Shown: piece after piece, positions 1 through 11,861 of the stretch | How positions within the stretch are numbered: the stretch's first letter is position 1 | Layout: each line of letters begins with the position of its first letter | Assembly (NCBI RefSeq): GCF_022539505.1 | Contig: NW_025899905.1 | Location: forward strand, 1-64,000 | Direction: 5' to 3' | DNA from: Lolium rigidum | Taxonomy: Eukaryota > Streptophyta > Magnoliopsida > Poales > Poaceae | DNA: 64,000 nt | Notes under the pieces: model-generated | The model's input: only the letters and a program-made list of their open reading frames with translations | The model's database searches: none | What the model was told of the DNA's origin: nothing | Translations under genes and position numbers: made by a program

Positions 1-519
1 AAAGTCGGTTTGTGGGGGGGTCTGGCCGTCATTTTTTGGATCACCACCTCCCTAGCCCCGGATACCCTCCCAAAAAAATTCATTTCCCTCACTCTCTCAT
101 CTGAGACCCACCCACCGGAACTTCCCAAGTCCCTCTCTCTACCACCTCCACGACCACCGCACCGGAACATCCCCGCCGGACTTCCCTGGCCTACCCGAGC
201 CCTCGCGATCCTCGTCATCCGGCTACTGTCGGAGCCGCTTCATCGACGCCGTCATCAACCGGACCGGATCATCCCCGCCGAACCTCGAAACCATATGCTC
301 ATCCAGCAGTCTACCGCAGCCGCTTCAGCCTGCGGTATCGTCCACCCCACCGGAGCCGCTTCGCCGGATCCGTCGTCCACCGCATCGGATCTAGCTCACC
401 GACACCGGCTGTGCATGAACCGGATCTGCTTCACCCGCGCCGTGCATGATCTAAACTCTTCTCTTGTCGCTTTTCTATTGCTTGACCTGCAAGTTCTTGT
501 TTAATCTTGGGGGAACCTG

Positions 520-2205
520 TTTGTGCTAACGACGCGTCGTTACGTTTTTGCGAGATGAGATGAGTAATCATGAAGTGTAATGGCCGTCTCTCCAACCCCA
601 AGTAGCACATGTAGCGTACTTCATCACCGGATCTATCAACCCCGGGAAGATCTGCTGTGACTCCCACGAGTGCTTCTCCTAATATAAGTCCCTTGTTTTA
701 GCGCCATGTTACGGGTTCAGATGCTTGTTTGTCCGAAGCTCTTTTAGTTCATTCCTAGTTATGACCGTAACACGTTGCTATTTTCTACTTCATTGCTAAC
801 TTTAAGCGATTGAACATTTTGGTTTGCATTCCCCGCTTCTGTAGATGTAGCCATCATAACTTCTATCTTGCTCAGTCGTTGTTACAAAAATTATAGGAAT
901 TATAGTAACATCCTGCTATTATTTAGTTCACGGCCAATTTCAAGTAATTGCACATGTTGGTTCGCATTCCCTGCTCTATAGCTTTTGGCATCGTAACTTC
1001 TATATTTGGTTTACATTCCCTGCTCTGTAGATCTAGCCATCATAACTTTATCTTACTCAGTCGTTGTTACAAAAATTATGGCCTGCTATTATGTTGTTTG
1101 TGCCAATTTTTTACTCCATGAACATGTTGGCTTGCATTCCCTGTACTACAGGTGATGCCATTGTTTTGTATCTAGTTCATTGTAAGCTAACAAAGTAAGG
1201 ACTTAGTTTGGCATGCTATCACTTTGCTATCTAGCCTGTAGTACAAATAAACTTGTCATACTACTAGATAATAATTTTGCGTGCCATCTTGTTCTTCAAA
1301 AGCTGCATTATTGACTTGTTTCTCTGACTTGGCATGACGCTCACATATGGAAAGCTGAACATATTGGTTTGCATTCCCTCTTATACAAGTTCACGGGGTG
1401 ATCCCACTATATTCTGTATCTAGTCCATCCTAAGCTCCAGCATTAACTATCCTCTATGTGTTGCTCATTACAAGTTTATATCCCGAAACATCTTGATTTG
1501 CATCCCCTTCACTATAAGTTCAGGAGTATTATTTAGTTCACGGCCAAAATGAAGTAATTGCACTTGGCACATGTTGGTTCACATTCCCTCCTCTTTAGCT
1601 TTTGCCATCGTAACTTCTATTTTTGGTTTACATTCCACCTTTCTGTAGATGTAGCCATCATAACTTCATCTTGCTCGGTCGTTGTTACAAAATTTATAGC
1701 TCTGCTACTATGTTGTTCATGCCAATTTTGTACTCCCCGAACATGTTGGTTTGCATGGGACTCGACAGATAGTAAGCCTGCTTGTTTCATTCTAACATGC
1801 TCGTTATATTGGCTGTTGGTATGCGGCATGCACTCTTTGTTTGCTTATTGTGCGCATTACAATGATCTTGTTATAACGACGAAATGATGAGTTCCAAATT
1901 CTTTGGCAAACAATATTGCGGTGTCTTTGCGTTTCCATTGTTCTTTGTCTTAACTTGTAATGTCTTTGTTTCGGATATAGGTGCTTGCATGGACAACTTA
2001 AAAGATTGCCGGATCGCTTCATTGTATTGCTAGGTTTAATTACCATTCAATTTCTACGGGTTACGTAATATTTTTTCAAAGCCTTGCAGTGATGTAATAT
2101 TTAGTTAGTTTTTATAGTTCTTTCGCGCATTTTTCTTTGGTGCTTGTGGTAAGTGAGGCTATCCGAGCGAAATCAATGCTTGCGTAAATATTCTCAGTAT
2201 CTAAA
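520..2205. other. Non-coding interior of the CACTA element with degenerate repeats
   Basis: This AT-rich stretch has no convincing gene. It carries recurring, diverged phrases such as CATGTTGGTTTGCATTCCC, GCCATCATAACTTC and CTCAGTCGTTGTTACAAAA, with block copies near 830-960, 1005-1140 and 1610-1745. The pattern looks like old tandem duplication inside an intron or spacer of the element. Short open frames here are low-complexity and overlap on both strands. Confidence 0.5.
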
Positions 2206-2369
2206 TCACGAATTCCCATCCCTTAAACGGCCCAATTAAGCGAAATCACATATGTGCCGGCTCGCAAAATCCTAAAGCGCCTATTACGCCGGCATATAAA
2301 CAGCAACTAAACGGGCTGGCCCACTTACTTATTGGCCAGCCCATTTGATTTACTGTGGACCCCACACCC

Positions 2370-3215
2370 TAATTGGGCCGGCCCACTAACTAGTTGGGCC
2401 AGCCCAATTGCTTTTGTGGTGGACCCCACATACTAAATGGGCCGGCCCTTTAAGACGAAAGTGGGACCCACCAGTGTTTTTGGCCCGGCCCACTCTCTGT
2501 TGGGCCGGCCCACTTGCTATATGGTGGACCCCACGTACTAAACGGGCCGGCCTTTTAAGATGAAAGTGGGACCCACTATTGTTTTTGGCCCGGCCCACTA
2601 GCGTGTTGGGCCGGCCCACTTGCTATATGGTGGACCCCACGTACTAAATGGGCCGGCCCTTTAAGACGAAAGTGGGACCTACCTGTGTTTTTTGGCCCGG
2701 CCCACCATCTTGTTGGGCGGGCCCACTTGCTATATGGTGGACCCCACATACTAAATGGGCCGGCCCTTTAGCAGGAAAGTGGGACCCACCTGTGTTTTTG
2801 GCCCGGCCCACCATCTTGTTGGGCCGGCCCACTTGCTATATGGTGGACCCCACATACTAAATGGGCCAGCCCTTTAACTGGAAAGTGGGACCCACTCGTG
2901 TTTTTGGCCGGCCCACTATCTTGTTGGGCCGGCCCACTTGCTATATGGTGGACCCCACATACTAAATGGGCCAGCCCTTTAGCCGGAAAGTGGGACCCAT
3001 CGGTGCTTTTGGCCGGCCCACCGGCTTGTTGGGCCGGCCCATTTGATCTAATGTGGACCCCACGTACTAAATGGGCCGGCCGATAGCGAGGAAAGTGGGA
3101 CCCACATGCTAATTGGGCCGGCCCACTAACTTCTTGGGCCGGCCCAGTTGCTTTAATATGGACCCCACTTTGTAAATGGGCCGGCCCGATACCGAGAAAG
3201 TGGGTCCCACATGTC
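2370..3215. repeat. CACTA subterminal tandem repeats, unit about 105-107 bp, about 8 copies
   Basis: The phrase GGACCCCAC recurs at about 2421, 2526, 2632, 2739, 2845, 2950, 3055 and 3160, giving a period of 105-107 bp. Each unit contains the palindrome GGGCCGGCCC and the motif GTGGGACCCAC. Subterminal repeats of CACTA elements are the known binding region for the element-encoded TNP1/TNPA-type protein; which motif is bound here is not known. Open frames through this block are artefacts of the period being close to a multiple of three. Confidence 0.85.
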
Positions 3216-3734
3216 TTGTGGGCCGGCCCTTTTGCTCGTTGACCGGTCAAACGAGTGCATTCGGCCCGGCCCACATGCTTAGTGGGCCGGCCCATTAAAG
3301 TTTTGACCGATCAACCTTAGAGGTTAGGCCCGACCCACGTAACTAATGGACCAGCCCGGCTATATAGTTGACCGGTCAAACTAAGTCAGGCGGCCCGGCC
3401 CGCAAACTTAATGGGCCGGCCCGCTTAAGACGTGGCGAGCCTCGTGTGGGCCTACCATCTACCACGGGGTTTCAGCCGGTTAACGCCGTTGATCGCCGGT
3501 TAACGGCGTGCGCCACGTGTCGGCTTGCATGACGTCGGCGGTCAACGGGCTCCCGGAAACACTTGGGCAACGGTCCGATTTTCCGTGGCGGAAGGGCGCC
3601 CAAGCGCGACGGACCGAAAAAATCGTCGTAGGACTTTGCCCGATGCAGTTTCCACAACAGAACCCATATCGTCGGGTTAGGCCCATAGGCGACGAAAAAT
3701 ACCCCTTAGCGGACGATTTTGAGACGTTGTCTAT

Positions 3735-3753
3735 CAGAACTTTTCTTGTAGTG
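3735..3753 (-). repeat. CACTA terminal inverted repeat (right end)
   Basis: Read on the minus strand the end is CACTACAAGAAAAGTTCTG, the standard CACTA terminus. The sequence changes to Gypsy pol at the next base. Confidence 0.85.
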
Positions 3754-6094
3754 AGAGGTTCCAGTGGAATGAAGAGACAGATACAGCCTTCGAGGATCTT
3801 AAACGCACAATTTCGACACCACCAATCTTGGTGGCGCCTTAAAAGAAGGAACCCCTCCTGTTATATATTGCGGCTACACCCCAAGTGGTCAGCACGACAC
3901 TCGTTGTCGAAAGAGAAGAAGAAGGGAAACTTCATGGAGTGCAGAGGCCGGTATATTTCATCAGTGAAGTTTTATCGCCTTCAAAACAGCGGTACCCGCA
4001 GTACCAGAAACTAGCATATGGAGTGTTTACAACCGCAAGAAAGTTACGGCACTATTTTTCGGCACACCCGATAATAGTGGTCAATGAGGTGCCTTTATCC
4101 AATATACTAAACAATCCAGAAGCTACAGGTCGTGTCTCCCTTTGGGGAATAGAACTTTCTCCTCGGGACATCACGTATAAAAAAAAGCAATAAAGTCGCA
4201 AATTCTGCCAGATTTTATTGCAGATTGGATGGAGCTGCAAAATATAGGACCCCCGGATCTATCGAGAACCTGGACTATGAACTTTGATGGGTCCAAAAGG
4301 TTAGAGGGAGCTGGAGCACGCGTGATACTCATATCACCTGAAGGCGACAAATTAAAGTATGTCTTACGGATGACGTTCCCAAACGCGTCTAACAATGAGG
4401 CAGAATACGAAGCTCTTATACACGGGATGAAGATGACGAAAGCTTGTGGTGCAACTCGACTAAAAATCTTTGGCGACTCACAGTTGGTGGCCCAGCAAGT
4501 CATGAACCAATGTGATGCAGTCAATGATAGTATGGTGGCATACAAAGAGGTGTACAACGAGCTTGAGAAATTATTTGATGGATACGAGGTAAATCATATC
4601 AGCAGATTAAGCAATGATGAAGCCGATGTTCTTGCAAATATCGGGTCGCAGTGCCTCGCAATTCCACCAGGCGTGTTCTGGGAGGAAATAACAGAGAGAT
4701 CTACAAAGCCGAATAAACCAAAGAAGAAGGAGAAAGAGGAGAAATCCTCGGGGGCTGCAAAAGAAACACTAGAAGAAGAAGAGGAACAGGATCTAGTATT
4801 GATGGTACAAATACCATGGATGCAAGCGTACATATCATACATCCTAAGGAAAGAAATACCTGACGATCCAATTGAAGCAAGACGAATTATTAGACGGTCC
4901 AAAGCCTTTACAGTGGTCAAAGGGGAGCTGTACAAACGCATTATTTCGGGTGTGTTACAGCGATGCGTAACACCCGAAGAAGGAAGGATAATCTTGAAGG
5001 ACGTACACGAGGGAATATGTGGTCATCATGCGAGCAGTCGAGCTATTGCCGCCAAGGTTTTTCGAGCTGGATTTTACTGGTTGACAGCAATCGAGGATGC
5101 AAAGGAGATAGTACGAACTTGTGACGCGTGCCCGAGATTTGCCGCGAAACCTCATTCTCCGGCAGCGGCAGGCGATGCCAATACCATTGTCCTGGCCCTT
5201 TGCTCAATGGGGCCTCGATATGGTGGGGAAGTTACATAAAGCTTCGCCAGGAGGATACGAGAATATGCTCGTCGCTGTCGACAAATTTACCAAGTGGATA
5301 GAAGCCAAGCCGATAAATTCACCAGATGCAACATCTGCAATAAAATTCGTGAAAAACATTGTTTTTCGGTTTGGAGTACCTCACAGCATTGTCACAGACA
5401 ACGGTAGTAACTTTACATCCAAGGAATTCAAGACATACTGTGCAGAGGTAGGCATTAAATTGCACTTCGCATCAGTCGCACATCCACAAACCAACGGTCA
5501 AGTCGAGAAAGCCAATGGTATCATCTGCAATGGTATCAAGAAGCTCTTGTTAGGACCACTGGAAAAAGCTCGACACACCTGGCCAGAGGAGCTGCCGAGC
5601 GTATTGTGGAGTATTCGAACAACACCAAATACGGCGACACAAGAAACTCCGTTTTTTCTGGTCCATGGAGCTGAGGCAGTATTACCAATAGAGATAGAGC
5701 ATGATTCCCCAAGAGTTACGGAGTATAATGAAGAAGTTTCTAGAAAGGCATTGGAAGATGATGTCGATGCATTAGATGAGGCCAGACACGAAGTACTATC
5801 ACGGGTCACCAAGTATCAGCAAGACTTGAAAAACTATCACATTCGACGTTTGAGACCAAGGTCCTTTCAGGTGGGAGATCTAGTTCTACGACTCAATCAA
5901 CAGAGTACTGAAAAACTCGAGTCACCATGGCTTGGCCCCTACATCGTCACGGAAGTCATCGAAGGAGGAGCATACAGAATCAAGGATAAGAAGTCAGGGG
6001 TTCCCGAGAAAAACCCCTGGAACGTGGCACAGCTAAGGCGTTTTTACGCCTTAGTGTCGAAATATAGTCCTCCTTGTAAAAATACAATTTACTG
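3754..6094 (+). pseudogene. pol: Gypsy-1 pol remnant: RT C-terminus, RNase H, integrase
   Basis: The reading begins in the RT thumb/connection region, cut 5' by the CACTA element. RNase H follows, with its first catalytic Asp in the motif MNFDGS near 4286 and the later NNEAEYEAL. Next come an integrase His/Cys zinc region (CGHHASSR and CDAC, about 5020-5135) and a DDE core: Asp in GLDMVG near 5217, Asp in VTDNGSNF near 5397 and Glu in NGQVEKAN near 5505. The C-terminal GPYIVTEV region ends with a stop at about 6094. It is broken by an in-frame TAA near 3839, a frameshift in the A-run near 4185 and another near 5175. No chromodomain is visible. Confidence 0.85.
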
Positions 6095-6095
6095 A

Positions 6096-6613
6096 AACGC
6101 CCGCGAGTTTTCAGACGCACTCTTTTCCTTTTTTGGGGCACCGAGTGGGGTCGGAAAAGGTTTTTGACGAGGCGGACTCGCGGTGCTGCAATATAATAAA
6201 GATAGTCGAGATATATATCTTTTTCTTCGATAGGCTCGAGGGCTTGTGCTTAAATATATATTTCCGAAAATATTTCGCCTTGGTGCGAAAACACCTCGCA
6301 AAATAAATAAAGATACAAAATAGCGATCAACAACAAGGCACGGGGGTTTGTACACGCAAATATAGCATATTCAATATAATTTGGTTGCCTTGGTTTAAAA
6401 CCTCGCACATACAATAAAGAAATTCACTACCAAGACACTCGGGGGCTTGATGAGGAAAAATAGAAACATCTATTGACTTTACAATATAGAACATGTTTAC
6501 AACATACAAGGGGCAATTCCAGAGAAAACTCAACGAGTTCAAAGAAAAAGAAAAGTCAATTGCGGCCTAGAATATTATCTATGGTCATACGATTTACGAT
6601 ACGAGTATCGTGT
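6096..6613. other. Gypsy-1 spacer between pol and the antisense genes
   Basis: Non-coding, AT-rich spacer. It contains two diverged copies of the polypurine-like phrase (CTCGAGGGCTTG near 6236 and CTCGGGGGCTTG near 6438) that recur around the antisense genes. Confidence 0.5.
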
Positions 6614-7553
6614 TCAAGCATAGCTGCCCTTCACGAAGAACTCAGCGTCCATCCGAAGAAGTTCATCCATCATATCTTCTGCTACAGGGGTCACATGATC
6701 ATCAATTTTGCCAACATCCCTTTTCCTTTTCGCCATCTTGGCTAAACACTTGGTAACAATTTGGCTCATGTCAAATTTTGGATAGCAGATTTTGATCATC
6801 ATCATAGCAAACCTGGCGCCAGCAGAAAGTTGGGCCCGAACAAATCCATGGATTTGAGGAGCATCTCGAAATTTCTCCATCAAACCAAGAAGAGTGTCGG
6901 GTGCCTCGTTCCGAGGAAACATCGTCTTGTAAACCAGGGACAATGTTTTAGTGCAGAAATCCAGGAACTCGCGAACCTGACAGGCGCGATCTTGAAACCT
7001 GACAATCTGTCAGGTCCGCTCTGGAGTGGCCCAGAATAGAGAACCATGGTCAAGAGAAAGGTTAACGAGAAGATTTGTCCTTGCGTTTACCCTTTCTTCT
7101 TCGGCAGCAGCGTCGAGAAAGAAACCTATTTGGCAACGGCACAAGAATTTAAAAAAAAGGATGCAGCAAGAAGACAGAAGGAGTTCTGATTTGAAAAAAA
7201 AGCATACCTGACATATCCACACTGGCTTCATTCATCAATTCGAGCATAAAATTCTCTCGGGTGGTTGCCTTTTCAGCTTCAGAAACGGCGGCTTCCTTGG
7301 CAGTCATGGCTTCTTGAGCTTGTTGAAGTGCAATTTTTTCTTTTTCGGATGCCTTGCGAGATTGCTCCATCATCACAAGTGTTTGCTTCTTCCCATACTG
7401 AAGCTGTTGACGAAGTTCTTCCAAGTCTTGCGGTAAATTCTTACTCGAGGAATCTTCACCAAGTTCAGTATTAACAAGCACTTTCTTCGAGCGAGAAGAA
7501 GTAGGCGAAATATCGGAAGGAGCAGGAGTTGGAGTATAGTTATCAAATATCAA
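6614..7553 (-). pseudogene. Antisense gene aORF-2 of Gypsy-1 (coiled-coil protein, two exons)
   Basis: Antisense to the element. Exon 1 starts near 7553 and encodes a Ser/Pro-rich start, then a Lys/Glu/Gln-rich stretch of about 70 residues likely to be a coiled coil, ending at DMSG before a GTATGC donor near 7206. Exon 2 resumes near 7133 after a TAG acceptor and continues to a stop at 6614; its core contains LSLVYKTMFPRNEAPDTL. An in-frame TGA near 7017 interrupts it. The same core, LTMVWKTMFPLD, occurs in the matching antisense gene of Gypsy-2, so it is a conserved component rather than a chance frame. No known domain was recognised; function unknown. Confidence 0.65.
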
Positions 7554-7741
7554 CTGAAAACAAAAGGTTCGACATCAATCATCAAGAAAAATAGAATTCC
7601 ATTGATTTTCAGAATAATTACAAGGCATTACAATGGAGGACACCCTAATGAGCTAGCGGGATAAGTGTCACCAAAAGCTACTTTGTCGACAGCGTTAAAA
7701 GGAAGAAAGAAAAAGAAAAAAAGAAGGAAAGACAGGGTGGT

Positions 7742-10465
7742 CTACTTGACCTCCGGCTTGGATGAGTTGGGAGCAGGAGTTGGCTTGCATCCGAGGTAGG
7801 CAAGGATTTTCTTCGCATTAGGCCTGGTAGCCTTGATCAAGGATTGCCACCTCTTCGTTTCCATTGTCATTGTGTCGCCAACTTTCGTCCAGTCGACGTC
7901 TTGCTGGCTGTCAGCAACCAAGGCGATAGTGCCCTCGACGCCAACTTTCAAACCTTCTTGGTGAAGTTTAAGCCCAAGATCTTCTTGGGAGTTGAAGTGC
8001 TTGGCAAGTTTGGTGAAAATCTTGGGCTCTTGTGTCTTCGGGAAGAAATAAGGGAAAAGACGCGATAGACCTACTCTGGCTTCAGCAAGGCCTTCGCGTG
8101 CTTCCTCTGCATGAAATTCAAGAAGGGAAAGCTTGTCAAGCAGCTGATCGCCTTCAGGACACTCCAAGTCAAAATCTTGATGTGTTTTCCCTACAAAGAA
8201 GCAGAAGGAAGATCGTCAAAAATTGCGCAAGGATAAAATTAGGCAACCCGAAGAAGTAGCAAAGAATTAAAGACTTACTGACAAAACGTCGACTTTGTGA
8301 TTACAAGCGACTGAGGATCTCAGCTTCACGAATAGTTTGCTCGGATATGTTGTCGCTTAAGGCAGTTTCCGCCTCATGAAGCCTTTTTCGAAGGTCTTCG
8401 ATGGCGGCGGCATCAGCTTCAGCTTTCTTGCGACCTGCCTTGCTTTGCTCTAACTTAACAGCAAGAGCGTCAGCACGTTTGAGGGTTTCGGCAAGAGTTT
8501 CTGGAAAAAATAAACAACGGTAAATACCACGACAAAGCAATGAAGGAGTAAAAACAGCAGAGAAGGGCAAGGAAAAATAGTACCTTCAAGTTTATTCGCA
8601 TGATCACGGTACCCGACGACTTGGGTACCGAGGCGAATAAATTCCTTCATCACAGGCTGAAGAGAAAACAAAAGAAAAAAAGAAAAGTCAATATAGGAAT
8701 GGAAGCTCGAGAGAACTTATGAAAGAAATAAAAGGGAGTCGACAAATGTTCAAATATTCAGAAAAAGAATAGAAAAAACTGACATCATCCAGTGACGGAG
8801 TCGTGGAACTACCAGCCAGCAAGAGAGGGTCCTTGGATGCTTCTACCCTAGCTCTCTTTGGCGAAGAGGCTCGGGGGTTGGCAATAGGAGAGGGATGCTC
8901 TTCATCTCGCTGAAGAGGCAAAGTTTCATCCCCATGAGCTTCAGAAACAACTAAAGTACGAGACGTACTCGTTCGAGCAGTCGCGTCAATAGGTTGAATT
9001 TCATCGTCATCATCACTACAAAAAGGCGACAAGACAGTAAGAAAATATAGTAGAAACAATCAATGGCAAACAATAAACAGCGACAAGAACTTACGAGCTG
9101 ATAAGAGCATCGGTATAAGGGTCGAAAGTTGTCCTTTTTTCAGTAGGAGCAACTTCTTCGGCAGGAGGTGTGCCGGTCTTGGAAGGGCCGGAGTCGACAG
9201 TTTCCTCCCTCTTTCTCTTATTCTTGGGAGAAATAGCTGGGGGAGGAGACTCTGCTGATCCGGTAGCCTCGGAGTCAACTTCCTTTTCAGAGGATACCGC
9301 AGATTTTCGAGAACCTGCGGCTTCACTCTCAGGGCGAGAAGTACCCTGGTTGTCGTCGGTGACAACGGCCCGTTCTTCGACTTCTCCACCTTCAGGAAGG
9401 GGAGGAAGAGAAACAAGATCTAGATGGTTCTACAAAAAATAAGAATGTCGACAAGAAACTTATGCAAAAGATGTCAACAAAAATAAGTACTCGAGAAAAA
9501 TAGTTCATACGAAAATTACCTCAGGGAGCACGTTGGTGGCGCTATACGGCTTTACGCGACAAGACGAGGGGACAAGATCTTTCTTGTTGAGGGAGGAGAT
9601 TTTTCGGACAAGTTTTTCTAAATCCTTGACCGACAAATCCACCGACAAGCGATCCACATCTTTGTCGCCAGCATACTTCCGCAAGGGGATTTTTGCGAGC
9701 TTGCAGAGGCTGCACTCTAATCCTAAGGAAATAAGCCGTGATTTGGATACCCGACAGTTCTTGTCCTCGGGTATTTTGGAGTTGGTGGATGCGTGTCATC
9801 AAGGCTTCTGTCGCCGCTTTTTCTTCGTCGGTAGCCTCTGCATCCCAGGAACGACGGCGACAGATTTTCTCGGTGCCATCAAAAGGAGGGATGTTGTCTT
9901 CAACAGAGCCATGATTCTCCTCATGAATGTACAACCACTTTTTGCGCCACCCTTGTACTGAGTCAGGAAATTTGACGTCAAAGTACTCGACGTCAGGACG
10001 GACGTAGATGACAACGCCGCCAATGTTGTAGGAAACATTGGGAGAGCCATTACGGCGACAGAAGAAAATGCGTTTCCATAGAGCCCAGTTAGGCTGGACT
10101 CCAAGGAAAGCTTCGCAAAGCGTGATGAAGATTGAGATATGGAGGATGGAGTTGGGAGTAAGATGATGCAGTTGCAGCCCATACATAAAAAGCAACCCTC
10201 GTAAGAAATTGTGAATGGGGGCGGAAAGACCACGGATGATGTGGTCGACGAAACTGACCCGATACTCCATTGGAGGGGTTGGGTAGCTTTCTTCGCTGGG
10301 GAAGCGAAGCGCGCCTTCCTTCTTGCTGATCCCCGGCTTCTTCGGAAGATTGATGTCCCGAGGGGAGATTTTGGATCTTTCCCACTCCATGTTCCCCGGA
10401 TCTTCGGTCGCCATCTTGGACTCGGGCGTGTTGTGTCCGGTGAGCCCGCGCGGTGGCATCAACAA
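7742..10465 (-). pseudogene. Antisense gene aORF-1 of Gypsy-1 (putative gypsy-type transposon domain, about six exons)
   Basis: A multi-exon gene reads against the element. Exon 1 starts with MATEDPGN near 10414 (upstream in-frame Met at 10465). It carries a globular domain (FLRGLLFMYGLQLHHLTPNS, LCEAFLGVQPNWALWKRIFF, QGWRKKWLYI) resembling the plant 'putative gypsy type transposon' family (Pfam PF04195). Later exons lie at about 9432-9094, 9014-8784, 8655-8587, 8500-8304 and 8190-7742, with junctions such as donor GTAAGT at 9093 and acceptor TTTTTGTAG at 9015. The middle is acidic and Ser/Pro-rich, then comes an Ala/Glu/Lys heptad-like coiled coil, and the end is TPAPNSSKPEVK. A frameshift lies near 9695. 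Function unknown; it is homologous to the antisense gene at 40961-42806. Confidence 0.7.
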
Positions 10466-11861
10466 TGGCGCAGAGTACGGTGCAAGCGTGGTGGAGCTCC
10501 AAGAACTATGGGGCGCAAGGGAGAATTTTGCAGAGGAGAAGCAGAGGTGCGGCGCGAGCGAAAGGACTAGAGGAGGAAGACGATGCCTTCATATAGAGGT
10601 GCGGTGAATCGACGCGTCGTTGGATTGAGAGATTGTGGGACAGATGATGTACACGTGGACAAGGGGTAAAAAGTAATTTCATACAGACGAGAAAGCACAG
10701 GAGTTACAGTACGTGCGCCAGGAAAAGCGGAGGACGTGTGTCCCCCACTTGCACGACGTGTCAATACGATGCGTAAATTGGGCCCGCAAGACAGTGAGAG
10801 CGAAGTTCTCGCGTTTTTCTGATAAAGTGATCATGGCTATCGTCAGCAATGATGTCACCTTGGCAAGAGAATACCTCGGCTACGAAGGTTCGTAAAAATG
10901 GCGACAGCAGAAGATTCTTGATTATTTCGAGAGCCTTTGATCAAATACAAGTTTTTGCCCAAATGCTCGGGGGCTACTTTGGAAAAAGAAAAAAATTGAG
11001 TATGGCAAAATAGAAAAGGCGAGAGCCTATGACCAAATGCAAGCATTTGTCCATAGCCTCGGGGGCTACTCCCATCGGGAGCGCTGTTCGCGCACCCGAG
11101 AGATTTGAAAAAACTATGCGACATGTGAAAAATATATCGACATAAGGCGTGGAGCCTACACTCAAGCACAAGTCCTTGAATGTAGCCTCGGGGGCTACTC
11201 CCATCGGGAACGCTATTCGTGTGCCCGATGAAATTATAAAAAGAAAGAAGAAAAAAGAGACAGAAAAAAGAAGTAAGTATATTTCGAGTTATATAAATAA
11301 CTCTACATATACTCCCATCGGGAAAGTAATATAAGTCATCCGTTGACTCAACAAAATGTGCTATTCCAACAGCCGAATAAGCACTCGACAATATATTCTC
11401 AGAACGCCAAAGTTGCGACTAATTTCTGAATGCCGCAAAACTTTGCGAAGGTAAGACCCCAGATCCGTTCTGTGTGGCGTGGCGCCGTCTCTGACGTAGG
11501 TTTGCTACTTTTTTCCATATCAACAGATACGAAGAAAAATCCTAACGGATGCGTTAGGTACCCGATAAATATGACTGGGACTCGACAGAATGGTAAGACC
11601 TTAAGCGCACCAGTCGAAGTTTACACCAGTATCCCGAGATCATGTCCAGGGACGTGATCTTGAAGTAGGTTTTTGCGGATTCCCACTAGAGCAGTTAACT
11701 AGTACCTGATCCGTCAGATGAAGTAGCTCCAACTACCATTATCCCTGTACAATATAGAAATTCATATGCAAAGATATGTGATAAAGTTCAAAGTTATCGA
11801 ATAAATATAAAGGTGGAGATTTTCCCTGACTCTACGATTCAAACAAAATCTCGGGGGCTAC
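10466..11861. other. Gypsy-1 3' untranslated region with PPT-like modules
   Basis: No gene was recognised. The region holds modules of the form CTCGGGGGCTAC followed by the dyad TCCCATCGGGA at 10966-10977 (first half only), 11058-11086, 11187-11214 and 11311-11323 (dyad only), ending in the true polypurine tract at 11850-11861. Confidence 0.7.
11850..11861 (+). other. Polypurine tract of Gypsy-1
   Basis: A CTCGGGGGCTAC block lies immediately upstream of the LTR start TGACATAGG; this is where plus-strand priming is expected. Confidence 0.75.

Larger units (their letters stand above)
1..3753. mobile_element. CACTA (En/Spm) element, right-hand part
   Basis: The element ends at 3753 with the inverted CACTA terminus (reverse complement CACTACAAGAAAAG), directly followed by Gypsy reverse-transcriptase sequence, so it is inserted in Gypsy-1. 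The left end and its 3-bp TSD partner lie outside the window; the base triplet after the end is AGA. The part seen holds a proline-rich GC-rich start (1-500), a T-rich non-coding region with degenerate repeats (about 780-1750), and a large subterminal repeat block (2370-3450). No TNP1- or TNP2-type transposase is visible, so autonomy cannot be judged. GC-rich subterminal tandem repeats are normal for grass CACTA elements. Confidence 0.85.

Noticed and set aside
10..504. 164-codon plus-strand ORF, Pro/His/Arg-rich
   Set aside because: Low-complexity CCG/ATC-rich DNA inside the CACTA element, no recognisable domain and no supporting start context; probably a chance frame or untranslated exon.
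2386..3295. Several ORFs rich in GPAH and PLAGKW phrases
   Set aside because: They are frames through the 105-107-bp subterminal repeats on both strands, with the same phrases repeated; not genes.
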